Source: JACJWR01 sp963752505
GTDB lineage: Bacteria > Actinomycetota > Actinomycetes > S36-B12 > UBA10799
Direction of reading: 5' to 3'
Assembly: GCA_963752505.1 (NCBI GenBank)
Contig: CAVVYM010000007.1
Coordinates: 24,171-88,170, forward strand
Length of the DNA: 64,000 bases
Shown here: positions 21,226 to 34,395 of the stretch, piece by piece
How positions within the stretch are numbered: the stretch's first letter is position 1
Layout: each line of letters starts with the position of its first letter
The notes under the pieces: generated by a model
The model's database searches: none
The model's input: the letters and a program-made list of their open reading frames with translations, nothing else
Told to the model about the DNA's origin: nothing
Translations under genes and position numbers: made by a program

Positions 21226-22950
21226 TCAGCACTGGTGCGTCAGCGCTGCGGCCGGTAGGTCTTTGTGCTCGGTCGGATCGACGGCTCGAATGCTGGCGAC
21301 GAATGCGTCAGCATCGACCTTCTTGCCGTTGATCCAGGTTCCCAGCACGGTGACCTGCTCGGTGAGTTTGGCCGGATCCGCTGTAAACGGATCGGCTGAC
21401 AGCTCGACGAGGTCCGCCAGCTTGCCGACGGCAATCGTGCCCAGATCGTGATCGCGTCCGAGCTGGCGGGCGGCGTTGATGGTGTGCGCTTTGACGGCGT
21501 CGTTGAGGCTGACCTGCTGCTCGGCCCCGTGAACCGCGCCTGAGGGCGTGCGCCGAGTCACCATGGACTGGATGTTGAGCAATGGGATCGGCGGACTCAC
21601 GAGACCGTCGTTGTGAAAGGTCACAAGCGCCCCCGAACGGAAGGCGTCGCCTGCTCGCATCCACTGACTACCGATCTCGGTGGGGAACATCTGTCCATCC
21701 AGCAGATCACCCCAATAGATGAACTGCGCCGGCAACAACGAGATGGTCACGCCCAGTGATGCGGCTCGGTCAAACTGATCCCCCCGACAGCCGCCGACAT
21801 GTTCGATCCGCCAACGATGATCGGTGCCCAGCAGCCCGTGGGTGGCCAAGGCGTTTTCATAGGCATCAAGGACGATGTCCAGGCCAACGTCCCCGTTGAC
21901 GTGGAAGGCGAACTGCCAGCCCTTGGGGGCGTTGGTGGCGAGCACTTGGTCGAGTTCGGCCCGGGTGTAGTTCATCATCGCTTCACCACCTGGACCCAAC
22001 GGGATCTCGGCCTGCCGGACCACCGGCGAATCGAGGTACGGGAACGATGACGCGATCGTTCCCACCCAGGGAGAGCCATCCGCCCAGAGTTTGATGCCCT
22101 GCTTCCACAGCATGTCGGGCGGGGCTTGAATGTCGAGCTTCTCGCCGCAGCCCGGATCGATCGACATGTGGTACAGCGCGACGCGCATTGGCGCGTTCGG
22201 CACCGACGCGCAGGCCTGGTATCCCTTCAGAAGCTTCTGGGTGAAGGTGTGTTCAGACGTCATCGTGATGCCGTGGCCGACCATGAGCCGGAACCACAGG
22301 GCGAGTGAGAGCAACGGGTGAGGAATCGCCTCAGCGATCAGTTTCCCGGCCGCCATCAGTACCGCCGCGGTCTCGTACGCCCGACCGTTGGAGGTGCCAT
22401 CGGCGTTGCGACCGAAGCGCGCACCCACCGGGTCGGCCGGCGGCTTGCCGCCCGCCCAACCGTTCGCTTGGACCACTGCCGAGTTGAAATAGGCCTCATG
22501 CCCGGAGTTGTCCAACACGAGCACCGGTCGCGAACCGAAGAACTCGTCCAGCATGGTGTTGGTCAATTCCGGGGCGCCCTGCAATAGGCGATCCAGTCCG
22601 GCAAAGAGCAACGTTTGACCTGCGGGGGTCTCGGCGTCGAGCTTTCGCCAGAGTGATTGCACTTCGGCGTACGTCGGGTAGCCCACATAGGGCGCTATCC
22701 AATGCGCGGGGTCCTGGGTCACCATGCCGCTGAGGGCCGGATGGTTATGCGGATCGATGAAACCTGGCATGAGCACCGCTGGTCCGAGATCCTTGACGGC
22801 AGCCGACGGGTGGGCGGACTGCACCTCGGCCAGGGAGCCGACCGCCGTGATCGTGCCACTCTCCGAGTCGATCGCCAATGCCTCTGCTCGCGGCGCTCCC
22901 TCCTCCATGGTGATGATCGAAGCCGCCTTCAGGATCGCGTCCGTCGCCAT
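21226..22950 (-). CDS. YtcJ-like amidohydrolase (amidohydrolase family 3)
   Basis: A 574-residue metal-dependent hydrolase. It begins MATDAILKAASIITMEEGAP, and has the metal-binding PGFIDPHNHPALSG near residue 55, a mid-sequence WRIEHVGG, the FHNDGLVSPP element, and the C-terminal DLGTIAVGKLADLVEL typical of amidohydrolases. Members act on diverse amide or ester substrates, and the true substrate cannot be told. The frame stays open into the 5S gene, but ATG 22950 gives the family N terminus and is preceded by a modest AGCAGG site. The 190 bases upstream to the rRNA terminator hold no other gene. Confidence 0.85.
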   Translation of the reverse strand: MATDAILKAASIITMEEGAPRAEALAIDSESGTITAVGSLAEVQSAHPSAAVKDLGPAVLMPGFIDPHNHPALSGMVTQDPAHWIAPYVGYPTYAEVQSLWRKLDAETPAGQTLLFAGLDRLLQGAPELTNTMLDEFFGSRPVLVLDNSGHEAYFNSAVVQANGWAGGKPPADPVGARFGRNADGTSNGRAYETAAVLMAAGKLIAEAIPHPLLSLALWFRLMVGHGITMTSEHTFTQKLLKGYQACASVPNAPMRVALYHMSIDPGCGEKLDIQAPPDMLWKQGIKLWADGSPWVGTIASSFPYLDSPVVRQAEIPLGPGGEAMMNYTRAELDQVLATNAPKGWQFAFHVNGDVGLDIVLDAYENALATHGLLGTDHRWRIEHVGGCRGDQFDRAASLGVTISLLPAQFIYWGDLLDGQMFPTEIGSQWMRAGDAFRSGALVTFHNDGLVSPPIPLLNIQSMVTRRTPSGAVHGAEQQVSLNDAVKAHTINAARQLGRDHDLGTIAVGKLADLVELSADPFTADPAKLTEQVTVLGTWINGKKVDADAFVASIRAVDPTEHKDLPAAALTHQC

Positions 22951-23139
22951 TGCCGGTACCTGCTTTCGCTCCTCGCCGCGCCCCACCCTGTCCACCGGAT
23001 TCGAGTCTTTCACGGTGCGGACGATGATGGCCGCGTGCCTGCGCTGGCTGATGTGCGCAGCATGGTTGGTGGCAGGGCAGGCGCTGACCGGCTGGGACTG
23101 CGCGCGGCAGTCGGGAAATCTCTTCGAGGTGTGGGTGTG

Positions 23140-23172
23140 CAAAAGGGCCGCCTGGTGTGGGCGGCCCTTTTG
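23140..23172 (-). terminator. Intrinsic terminator of rRNA operon 2
   Basis: CAAAAGGGCCGCC and GGCGGCCCTTTTG form a perfect 13-bp stem with a 7-nt loop, about 10 nt beyond 5S in the minus direction. The U-rich end of the second arm provides the release tract. Its sequence differs from terminator 1. Confidence 0.88.
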
Positions 23173-23181
23173 GGGGTGGGT

Positions 23182-23299
23182 GTTCGGCGGCGTCCTACTC
23201 TCCCACCCCGTCTCCGGGGCAGTACCATCGGCGCTGAAGGGCTTAACTTCCGGGTTCGGAATGGGTCCGGGTGTTTCCCCTTCGCTATGGCCACCGAAA
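23182..23299 (-). rRNA. rrf: 5S ribosomal RNA, operon 2
   Basis: Identical to the 5S gene at 13810-13927, offset by 9,372 bp, with the conserved ACCCATTCCGAACCC region. It is followed by the operon 2 terminator hairpin. Confidence 0.95.
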
Positions 23300-23345
23300 C
23301 GTGTGTCGAGTTTCGGTTTGTTGTTGTTTCCCGACCGTATCTCGG

Positions 23346-23364
23346 GAACTGCATAGTGGACGCG
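23346..23364 (-). other. 3' arm of the 23S precursor processing stem, operon 2
   Basis: GAACTGCATAGTGGACGCG pairs perfectly with 26523-26541 in the spacer upstream of 23S, forming the same 19-bp precursor stem as in operon 1. Confidence 0.8.
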
Positions 23365-23374
23365 TGTGTGTGTG

Positions 23375-28383
<5,009 letters not shown>

Positions 28384-28622
28384 GAAACCTAAAAACCACC
28401 CCACAGGGCAGCAATCAGAACCACAAAGGGTCCGACCTAGCAGAGCACGAGCTGGACAAAAAAAATCCACTCGTCAATGCCTCAAAGAAACCCCTATCCG
28501 CCCCCACCCACACAGGGCAGAAACGAACACGGGAAATAAATCATCGACTATTTGGCACACTGTTGAGTTCTCAAAGATCGCACACCCAGCCACAGACACT
28601 CACGCACCTGCCTCAGGGCAAC
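28384..28622 (-). other. Transcribed leader of rRNA operon 2
   Basis: Identical to the leader of operon 1, with the conserved antitermination-type element at 28551-28575. It contains no gene. Confidence 0.75.
28551..28575 (-). promoter_or_regulatory. boxA-like conserved rRNA leader element, operon 2
   Basis: Same TTTGAGAACTCAACAGTGTG-type element as at 19179-19203, in the same position relative to 16S. Confidence 0.7.
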
Positions 28623-28628
28623 CACTCC

Positions 28629-28657
28629 ACGTTACACCAGCACCAGCCCAGAAACAA
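28629..28657 (-). promoter_or_regulatory. Putative rRNA promoter, operon 2
   Basis: TTGTTT and TAACGT with 17-bp spacing on the minus strand, identical to promoter 1. It lies about 170-200 bp beyond the tyrS stop codon. I see no terminator between tyrS and this promoter, so tyrS transcripts may run into the operon. Confidence 0.6.
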
Positions 28658-28679
28658 CCTGAGCAACAAAAAAACCACA

Positions 28680-28693
28680 GTGATCTGGATCAC
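28680..28693. promoter_or_regulatory. CRP/GlxR-like palindrome upstream of rRNA promoter 2
   Basis: GTGATCTGGATCAC, same sequence and spacing to the promoter as in operon 1. Confidence 0.4.
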
Positions 28694-28830
28694 GCTCTCG
28701 CAGCAACGCACCCCAACCAAAACAACCACGGATCGTCCACCAAACAGTGTCCGGTTCTCCGCACCAGGGGCAACAAACAAAACAATACACCCACCGCCGG
28801 GAGGTCGATCAGCGCCCCCCTGCGCGGCCC

Positions 28831-30174
28831 CTACTTTCCAGCGTTTCCCCTGGTCAGACTGGGTTTCTGGGCAGCCGAAGGCCTCTCGCCGTCGGACGCC
28901 TGCTCGAATAGCAGCCCACCGATGGCCCGCTTGCCGCGGCGAAGGAGCACCCAACCACCGCCGAGGGCATCGGCGCGCGTGAGCGTTGAGTCGACGTCCG
29001 ACACACGTTCATTGTTCACGTAGGCGCCGCCCTCCTTGATCGTGCGTCGTGCCGCCGCCTTCGACTCGCACAGCCCGGTCACGACCAGTGCATCGATCAC
29101 TCCGATCGCAGCCACCGCCGTTTGCGCGTGCGGCGCCTCGGACAACGCCGCGGTCAACGTCGCGGCGTCCAGCGATGCCACATCACCTCGTCCGAAGAGG
29201 GCCCGGCTGGCCTCCTGAACGCGCTCGGCCTCTGCCGGCGAGTGGACAAGCGCGGTGAGTTCAGCTGCCAGTGCGCGCTGCGGGATGCGGGCGGCGGGAC
29301 GCTCCTGGCCCTGACGCTCGAGGTCCTCGATCTCATCGTGGGACTTGAGGCTGAACATCCGTAGGAACCGGGAGATGTCCCTGTCGTCGGTGTTGATCCA
29401 GAACTGGTAGAAGGCATACGGGCTGGTGAGCGTCGCGCTCAGCCAGATGGCGCCACCCGCGGTCTTGCCGAACTTCGACCCGTCGGATTTGGTGACCAAC
29501 GGCACGGTGAGGGCATGGGCTTTGGGACCCTCGTGCCCGGTCACGCGACGGATCAGGTCCAGCCCGGCGGTGATGTTGCCCCACTGGTCGGCTCCCCCGA
29601 TCTGCAACGTGCAGCCGTGGCTGCGATACAACTCAAGGAAGTCATTGGCCTGCAGCACCATGTAGCTGAACTCGGTGTATGAGATCCCCTCGCCGGACAA
29701 CCGCGCGTGCACCGACTCCTTCGCGAGCATCTGATTGACGCTGAAGTGTTTGCCAACATCGCGCAGCAACTCAATCGCGGACATCTGTGCCGTCCACTCG
29801 TAGTTCGACACAAGATCGGCCGGGTTGTCACCGTCGAAATCCAAGACGATGCCCACCTGGGATCGGATATTGGCCAGCCACCCTTCGACGACGTCGGTGG
29901 TCTGCAGGTTTCGCTCACTGCTGCGGCCGGACGGATCCCCAATCAGACCGGTGGCACCACCGACCAGCGCGATCACGCGATGACCCGCCTGCTGGAAGCG
30001 GCGCAACGTCAGCAGCGGCACCAGGTTTCCAACGTGCAGGCTCGCTGCGGTTGGATCGAATCCGCAGTAGAGGGAGATTGAACCGGCTGCCAGCGACTCC
30101 TTGAGAGCGTCCACATCAGTGGTCTGCGCGAGGAGCCCACGCCAGTTGAGGTCATCGATCAGGTCATCGGCCAT
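28831..30174 (-). CDS. tyrS: Tyrosyl-tRNA synthetase
   Basis: A 447-residue class I synthetase that charges tRNA-Tyr. The HIGH-equivalent is HVGN (SLHVGNLVPLL, near residue 47), the tyrosine-binding site includes QIGGADQWGNI, the KMSKS-equivalent is KFGKT (SDGSKFGKTAGG, near residue 235), and a C-terminal S4 domain follows (KEGGAYVNNERV). A polar tail of about 25 residues after S4 is not conserved in my memory of the family. ATG 30174 is preceded by CAAGAT six bases upstream, a possible leaderless -10. The second rRNA operon sits directly downstream. Confidence 0.95.
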   Translation of the reverse strand: MADDLIDDLNWRGLLAQTTDVDALKESLAAGSISLYCGFDPTAASLHVGNLVPLLTLRRFQQAGHRVIALVGGATGLIGDPSGRSSERNLQTTDVVEGWLANIRSQVGIVLDFDGDNPADLVSNYEWTAQMSAIELLRDVGKHFSVNQMLAKESVHARLSGEGISYTEFSYMVLQANDFLELYRSHGCTLQIGGADQWGNITAGLDLIRRVTGHEGPKAHALTVPLVTKSDGSKFGKTAGGAIWLSATLTSPYAFYQFWINTDDRDISRFLRMFSLKSHDEIEDLERQGQERPAARIPQRALAAELTALVHSPAEAERVQEASRALFGRGDVASLDAATLTAALSEAPHAQTAVAAIGVIDALVVTGLCESKAAARRTIKEGGAYVNNERVSDVDSTLTRADALGGGWVLLRRGKRAIGGLLFEQASDGERPSAAQKPSLTRGNAGK

Positions 30175-30256
30175 GGCGCTATCTTGGCAGCGGCCACCCC
30201 CGCGGTTGCAGCCAGCGCCGATCCGCGATTGCGTTGACCGCCGTCACCTTGGCAGC

Positions 30257-31669
30257 TCAGAAGGCCAGCGCGAGCTCGCGCGCCCGCTGAAGCTGGCGGC
30301 CGACCTGCGTGGGTGCGGTACCGCCTGCGGTCGTGCGCGACGCCAAGGCACCCGCGGTGGACAGCACTTGGCGCACCTGCGGTGTCAATGATTCGGAGAC
30401 CGAAGTCAACTCCGCGTCGGTGAGATCCCACAGCTCGACTCCGCGGGCCTCGGCCAGGGCCACACAACCCCCGCTGACCTCGTGGGCTTCGCGGAAGGGG
30501 ATCCCGCGTTGCACCAGCCAGTCGGCGATCTCGGTCGCGAGGGCGAATCCGACGGGTGCCGATGCCGCCATCCGCTCGGTGTTGAACGTAAGCGTGGCCA
30601 TCATGCCGGTCATGGCGGGCAGCACCAACTGAACCTGATCGACGGAATCGAAGACCGGCTCCTTGTCCTCTTGCAGGTCCCGGTTGTAGGCGAACGGCAG
30701 ACCCTTGAGCGTGGCCAACAGGCCCGTGAGGTTGCCGATCAATCGGCCTGACTTGCCGCGTGCCAGCTCGGCGACGTCCGGGTTCTTCTTCTGCGGCATG
30801 ATCGACGATCCGGTCGACCACGAGTCGTGCAGCGTCGCCCACCCGAACTCCGGCGAGGTCATGAGGATGACCTCTTCGGCCAATCGCGAGAGATGCACCC
30901 CCAGCATGGCGAGTACGAACAGGAACTCCGCGACGAAGTCCCGGTCGCTGACCGCGTCGATGGAGTTGGCCGCGGCGGAATCGAAACCGAGCAGAGCCGC
31001 AACTTGTTCGGGATCCAACGGCAGCGCCGAGCCGGACAAGGCACCGGAACCAAGCGGGGAGACGTTCGCGCGCTGCCGCCAGTCCCGCAGGCGCCCCCGA
31101 TCACGCTGCAGGGCATGCACGTGCTTGCCGAGTTCGTGGCCGAACGAAACCGGCTGGGCGTGCTGCAGGTGGGTGAAGCCCGGCGACGCGTCCTCGACGT
31201 GGGCCTCAGCTTGATCCAGCAGCGCCAACTGCAGGTCCCGGATCGAGGCGTCGATGCCGTCCGCCGCGTCCCGCAGGTACAGCCGGAAATCGGTGGCCAC
31301 CTGGTCGTTGCGGCTGCGCCCGGCGCGCAGTTTCCCGCCCAATGCCCCCAACCGCTCGAGCAGGCCGCGCTCGACGGCCGTGTGCACGTCTTCATCCGAA
31401 GCCCGTGGCAAGTACTCACCGTTGGCCACCGCCGTTCGCAGGGCGTCGATGGCGGCCAAGACCTCCTCGTACTCGCCTTCAGTGAGCAGCCCCGCCGAGC
31501 GCAGAACGCTGGCGTGAGCAGCCGTTTGATCAAGGTCGTAGGGCGCCAGTCGCCAGTCGAAGTGCACCGAGAGGCTGATGGCCTCCAAGGCAGCCGCAGG
31601 AGGCTCGCGGAACCTCCCGCCCCACAGTTTCGCATTCGACTCGGCAGGACCCGGGGCATCGGATGTCAT
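30257..31669 (-). CDS. argH: Argininosuccinate lyase
   Basis: A 470-residue lyase splitting argininosuccinate into arginine and fumarate, the last step of arginine synthesis. Diagnostic segments are LWGGRFREPPAAA at the start, RAGRSRNDQVATDFRLYL, TPGFTHLQ-type ASPGFTHLQHAQPVSFG, and the fumarase-superfamily signature GSSIMPQKKNPDVAEL with its catalytic serine. The frame is open upstream, but ATG 31669 matches the family start, and CACAAT six bases before it may be the -10 of a leaderless mRNA. It is separated from argR by 79 bp, where argG usually sits; argG is missing. Confidence 0.95.
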   Translation of the reverse strand: MTSDAPGPAESNAKLWGGRFREPPAAALEAISLSVHFDWRLAPYDLDQTAAHASVLRSAGLLTEGEYEEVLAAIDALRTAVANGEYLPRASDEDVHTAVERGLLERLGALGGKLRAGRSRNDQVATDFRLYLRDAADGIDASIRDLQLALLDQAEAHVEDASPGFTHLQHAQPVSFGHELGKHVHALQRDRGRLRDWRQRANVSPLGSGALSGSALPLDPEQVAALLGFDSAAANSIDAVSDRDFVAEFLFVLAMLGVHLSRLAEEVILMTSPEFGWATLHDSWSTGSSIMPQKKNPDVAELARGKSGRLIGNLTGLLATLKGLPFAYNRDLQEDKEPVFDSVDQVQLVLPAMTGMMATLTFNTERMAASAPVGFALATEIADWLVQRGIPFREAHEVSGGCVALAEARGVELWDLTDAELTSVSESLTPQVRQVLSTAGALASRTTAGGTAPTQVGRQLQRARELALAF

Positions 31670-31748
31670 GGTCCCATTGTGCTGCCCGAGCCAGGACCGC
31701 ACCGGCCGGGTCTCGCATCCGTCAATCGCGGGACGGGGTCCGGTCTGA

Positions 31749-32252
31749 CTAGCGCCGCTGCTCGGCCATCGCAATCATTCTGGTGGCCACCGCGGCGCCG
31801 CCTTGCGGATCACGGGTGATCATCACCACGGTGTCATCGCCTGCGACGGTTCCGATCACGTCGTCGATGACCGCCGCGTCGACTGCAGCCGCCAGGAATG
31901 CGGCGGCACCCGGGGGCGTCCGCAGCACCACTACGTTGCCAGACGAATCCGCGGTGACCAGGACTTCAGCGAGGGTGCGCACCAAACGATGCCGAGCATG
32001 CGCAGCCGAGGGCGACGCCAATGCCGAGTGGCCGCCGATTTCCGAGGTGACTGCATAAACCGACACGCCGCTGTCATCAGGGATCTTGGTGGCCCCGATC
32101 TCGTCGAGATCACGCGAGACGGTCGCCTGCGTGACGTCGTAGCCATCCTCACTGAGCAGCTCGAGCAGAACCGCCTGCGAGTGCACCCGATGGCGTCCGA
32201 GCAGTTCCACGATCCGGTTGCGCCTCGCCACGGCGCTGCGCACCACTGTCAT
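31749..32252 (-). CDS. argR: Arginine repressor ArgR
   Basis: A 167-residue hexameric transcription factor that binds ARG boxes when arginine is bound. The N-terminal winged helix includes SQAVLLELLSEDGYDVTQATVSRDLDEIGATKI, of which TQATVSRDL is the recognition helix; the C-terminal oligomerisation and arginine-binding domain has GTVAGDDTVVMITRD. The ATG overlaps the argD stop as ATGA (32249-32252). In most actinobacterial clusters argF separates argD from argR; here they are fused by overlap, so argF is truly absent at this locus. Confidence 0.95.
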   Translation of the reverse strand: MTVVRSAVARRNRIVELLGRHRVHSQAVLLELLSEDGYDVTQATVSRDLDEIGATKIPDDSGVSVYAVTSEIGGHSALASPSAAHARHRLVRTLAEVLVTADSSGNVVVLRTPPGAAAFLAAAVDAAVIDDVIGTVAGDDTVVMITRDPQGGAAVATRMIAMAEQRR

Positions 32253-33448
32253 GGGGCTTGCACCCTCGCGTCGGCCTGCCGGCTCACCGCGATCGCTTCC
32301 GCGAGGCGGGCACTCGCGTCGTCCACTTGGGCTTCGGTGATCACCAACGGCGGAGCCAATCGAATCACCTCCGCGCCGATCGCATTCACGATCAAACCCC
32401 GCTCCCGGGCGGCGGCCTGCACATCGGCGGCGTTGACCTCGGCGGAGAGCACCACCCCCAGAAGGAGGCCCTGCCCGCGCACGTCGACGACTCCCGGCGA
32501 CTGACCCAGCAGCGAGGAGAACCGCGCCCCCATCGTCGCAGCGTGATCGACGAGGCCGTCAGATTCGACGGTGCGCAGCACCGCGAGGGCCGCCGCGCAG
32601 GAGACCGGGTTCCCGCCGAAGGTGGAGCCGTGGGTGCCGGGACGCCACAGCTCCCCAGCACCTTCGAACGCCACCAGTGCCCCGATCGGCAGACCCCCGC
32701 CGAGTCCCTTGGCAAGGGTCAGGGCGTCCGGAGTGAGGTGATCATGCTGGTGGGCGAACCAGCGACCTGTGCGGCCGATGCCGGTCTGAACCTCGTCAAG
32801 GATGAACAGAGCGCCCGCCTCACGCGCGATGCGCCCGGCGGCGGCGAGGTAGCCGGGCGGCGGCACGACGACGCCTCCCTCACCCTGAATCGGCTCGAGC
32901 ACGATCGCGGCGACTGATTCGTCGACCGCGTCCGCCAAGCGTGATTCGTCGCCGAAGGGCACGAATCGCACGGTGGGCACCAACGGCTCGAACGGCGACC
33001 GCTTCGCCTGCTGGCCGGTGAGCGCCAGCGCGGCCGCGGTTCGCCCGTGGAAGCCGCCCGATGCGGCGACGACGGTGGTCCGACCGGTGAGTCGACTCAG
33101 TTTGAACGCGGCTTCGTTCGCCTCCGCTCCGGAGTTGGCGAAGAACACACGACCCTCGCGACCGTTCAGCTCGAGCAACCGCTCCGCCAGATTGATCGCC
33201 GGCAGGGTCGCCGCGAGGTTGCTCGTGTGCCCGAGGGTGGCCAGCTGCCGCGTGACCGCTTCGATGACCGCCGGGTGGGCGTGCCCCAGGGCGTTGACCG
33301 CGATACCTGCAAGCAGGTCGAGGTACTCCCGACCCTCGGCGTCCCACACGGCGATCCCATCGCCTCGAACCAACACCATGTTCGGGGTGCCATAGGTGTC
33401 GGCGATGCTGGATTCCCAACGCTCCAGGGTGTGCGGCGTTGTGGTCAC
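32249..33448 (-). CDS. argD: Acetylornithine aminotransferase
   Basis: A 399-residue class III, PLP-dependent aminotransferase converting N-acetylglutamate semialdehyde to N-acetylornithine. It shows FFANSGAEANEAAFKLSR, the FHGRT motif, LILDEVQTGIGRTG-type FILDEVQTGIGRTG with the cofactor Asp, and the Schiff-base lysine in LTLAKGLGGGLPIGA near residue 245. GTG 33448 is chosen because it makes a GTGA overlap with the argB stop; TTG 33457 is a weaker alternative. It may also serve in lysine synthesis, as ArgD often does. Confidence 0.95.
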   Translation of the reverse strand: MTTTPHTLERWESSIADTYGTPNMVLVRGDGIAVWDAEGREYLDLLAGIAVNALGHAHPAVIEAVTRQLATLGHTSNLAATLPAINLAERLLELNGREGRVFFANSGAEANEAAFKLSRLTGRTTVVAASGGFHGRTAAALALTGQQAKRSPFEPLVPTVRFVPFGDESRLADAVDESVAAIVLEPIQGEGGVVVPPPGYLAAAGRIAREAGALFILDEVQTGIGRTGRWFAHQHDHLTPDALTLAKGLGGGLPIGALVAFEGAGELWRPGTHGSTFGGNPVSCAAALAVLRTVESDGLVDHAATMGARFSSLLGQSPGVVDVRGQGLLLGVVLSAEVNAADVQAAARERGLIVNAIGAEVIRLAPPLVITEAQVDDASARLAEAIAVSRQADARVQAP

Positions 33449-34395
33449 GGCGACCAACTTTGGCCCGCGACCGGATCATCGGCCGGAATCACCATGGTGC
33501 CGACGCCCGCGTCGGTGAACAGTTCCACCAGCATGGAGTGCGGAACGGTGCCGTCGATGACGTGCGCACGCGACACCCCGCCCTCCACGGCGTCCACGCA
33601 GGCCTTCATCTTGGGGATCATGCCGCTCGCCAGCGACGACAGCAGACCCCGCAGCACGCCGACCGTGATGACCGGAACCACAGTCGGATCATCTGGCCAG
33701 GATCGATACATGCCGGGAACGTCGGTGAGCATGACGAGCTTCTTCGCGCCAATGGCCAAGGCCAGCGCGGCGGCCGCCGCATCGGCGTTGATGTTGTAGG
33801 TGTCGCCGGCTGCGTCGCGCGCAATGCTCGACACGACGGGGATGAGTCCGTCGTCCAACAGCCCGGTCACCAGGTCCGGGCGAACCTCGACGATATCGCC
33901 CACCCGACCGATGTCCACCTGCTCGCCGTCAACGACGGCGAAGCGTTGCTTGGCCGTGAACAGGTGGGCATCCTCGCCGCTCATTCCCACCGCGAAGGGT
34001 CCGTGGCGATTGATCAGCGACACCAGTTCGCGCTGCACCTGCCCGGTAAGCACCATGCGCACGACGTCCATGGCCGCGGGCGTAGTGACCCGGTAGCCGC
34101 CGGCGAACTGCGATTCGATGCCCAATGCGTCCAGCATGGCGGTGATCTGCGGACCTCCGCCGTGCACCACGACGGGCTTCATGCCGGCGAGGCGGAGGAA
34201 CAGCACGTCCGAGGCGAAGGACGCCTGCAACGTCGGGTCGGTCATCGCGTTCCCGCCGTACTTGACCACCACCCGGGCATCGCGGTGCTCCAACAGCCAG
34301 TGCGTAGCTCCGGCAAGGGCCCCGGCGGTGTGCCAATCCGCCCGATCGGCCGTCTGAACTGGATGCCCCAAGCCCGGTGCCGAGTACTCGCTCAC
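33445..34395 (-). CDS. argB: Acetylglutamate kinase
   Basis: A 316-residue amino-acid kinase that phosphorylates N-acetylglutamate. Readable motifs are VVVKYGGNAM near residue 42, VVVHGGGPQI near residue 75, and the C-terminal INADAAAAALALAIGAKKLVMLTDVPG nucleotide-site region in which LTDVPG closes the site. The N-terminal helix (WHTAGALAGATHWLLEHRDA) is the type linked to arginine-feedback control in hexameric enzymes. GTG 34395 overlaps the argJ stop as GTGA; it overlaps argD the same way. Confidence 0.95.
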   Translation of the reverse strand: MSEYSAPGLGHPVQTADRADWHTAGALAGATHWLLEHRDARVVVKYGGNAMTDPTLQASFASDVLFLRLAGMKPVVVHGGGPQITAMLDALGIESQFAGGYRVTTPAAMDVVRMVLTGQVQRELVSLINRHGPFAVGMSGEDAHLFTAKQRFAVVDGEQVDIGRVGDIVEVRPDLVTGLLDDGLIPVVSSIARDAAGDTYNINADAAAAALALAIGAKKLVMLTDVPGMYRSWPDDPTVVPVITVGVLRGLLSSLASGMIPKMKACVDAVEGGVSRAHVIDGTVPHSMLVELFTDAGVGTMVIPADDPVAGQSWSP

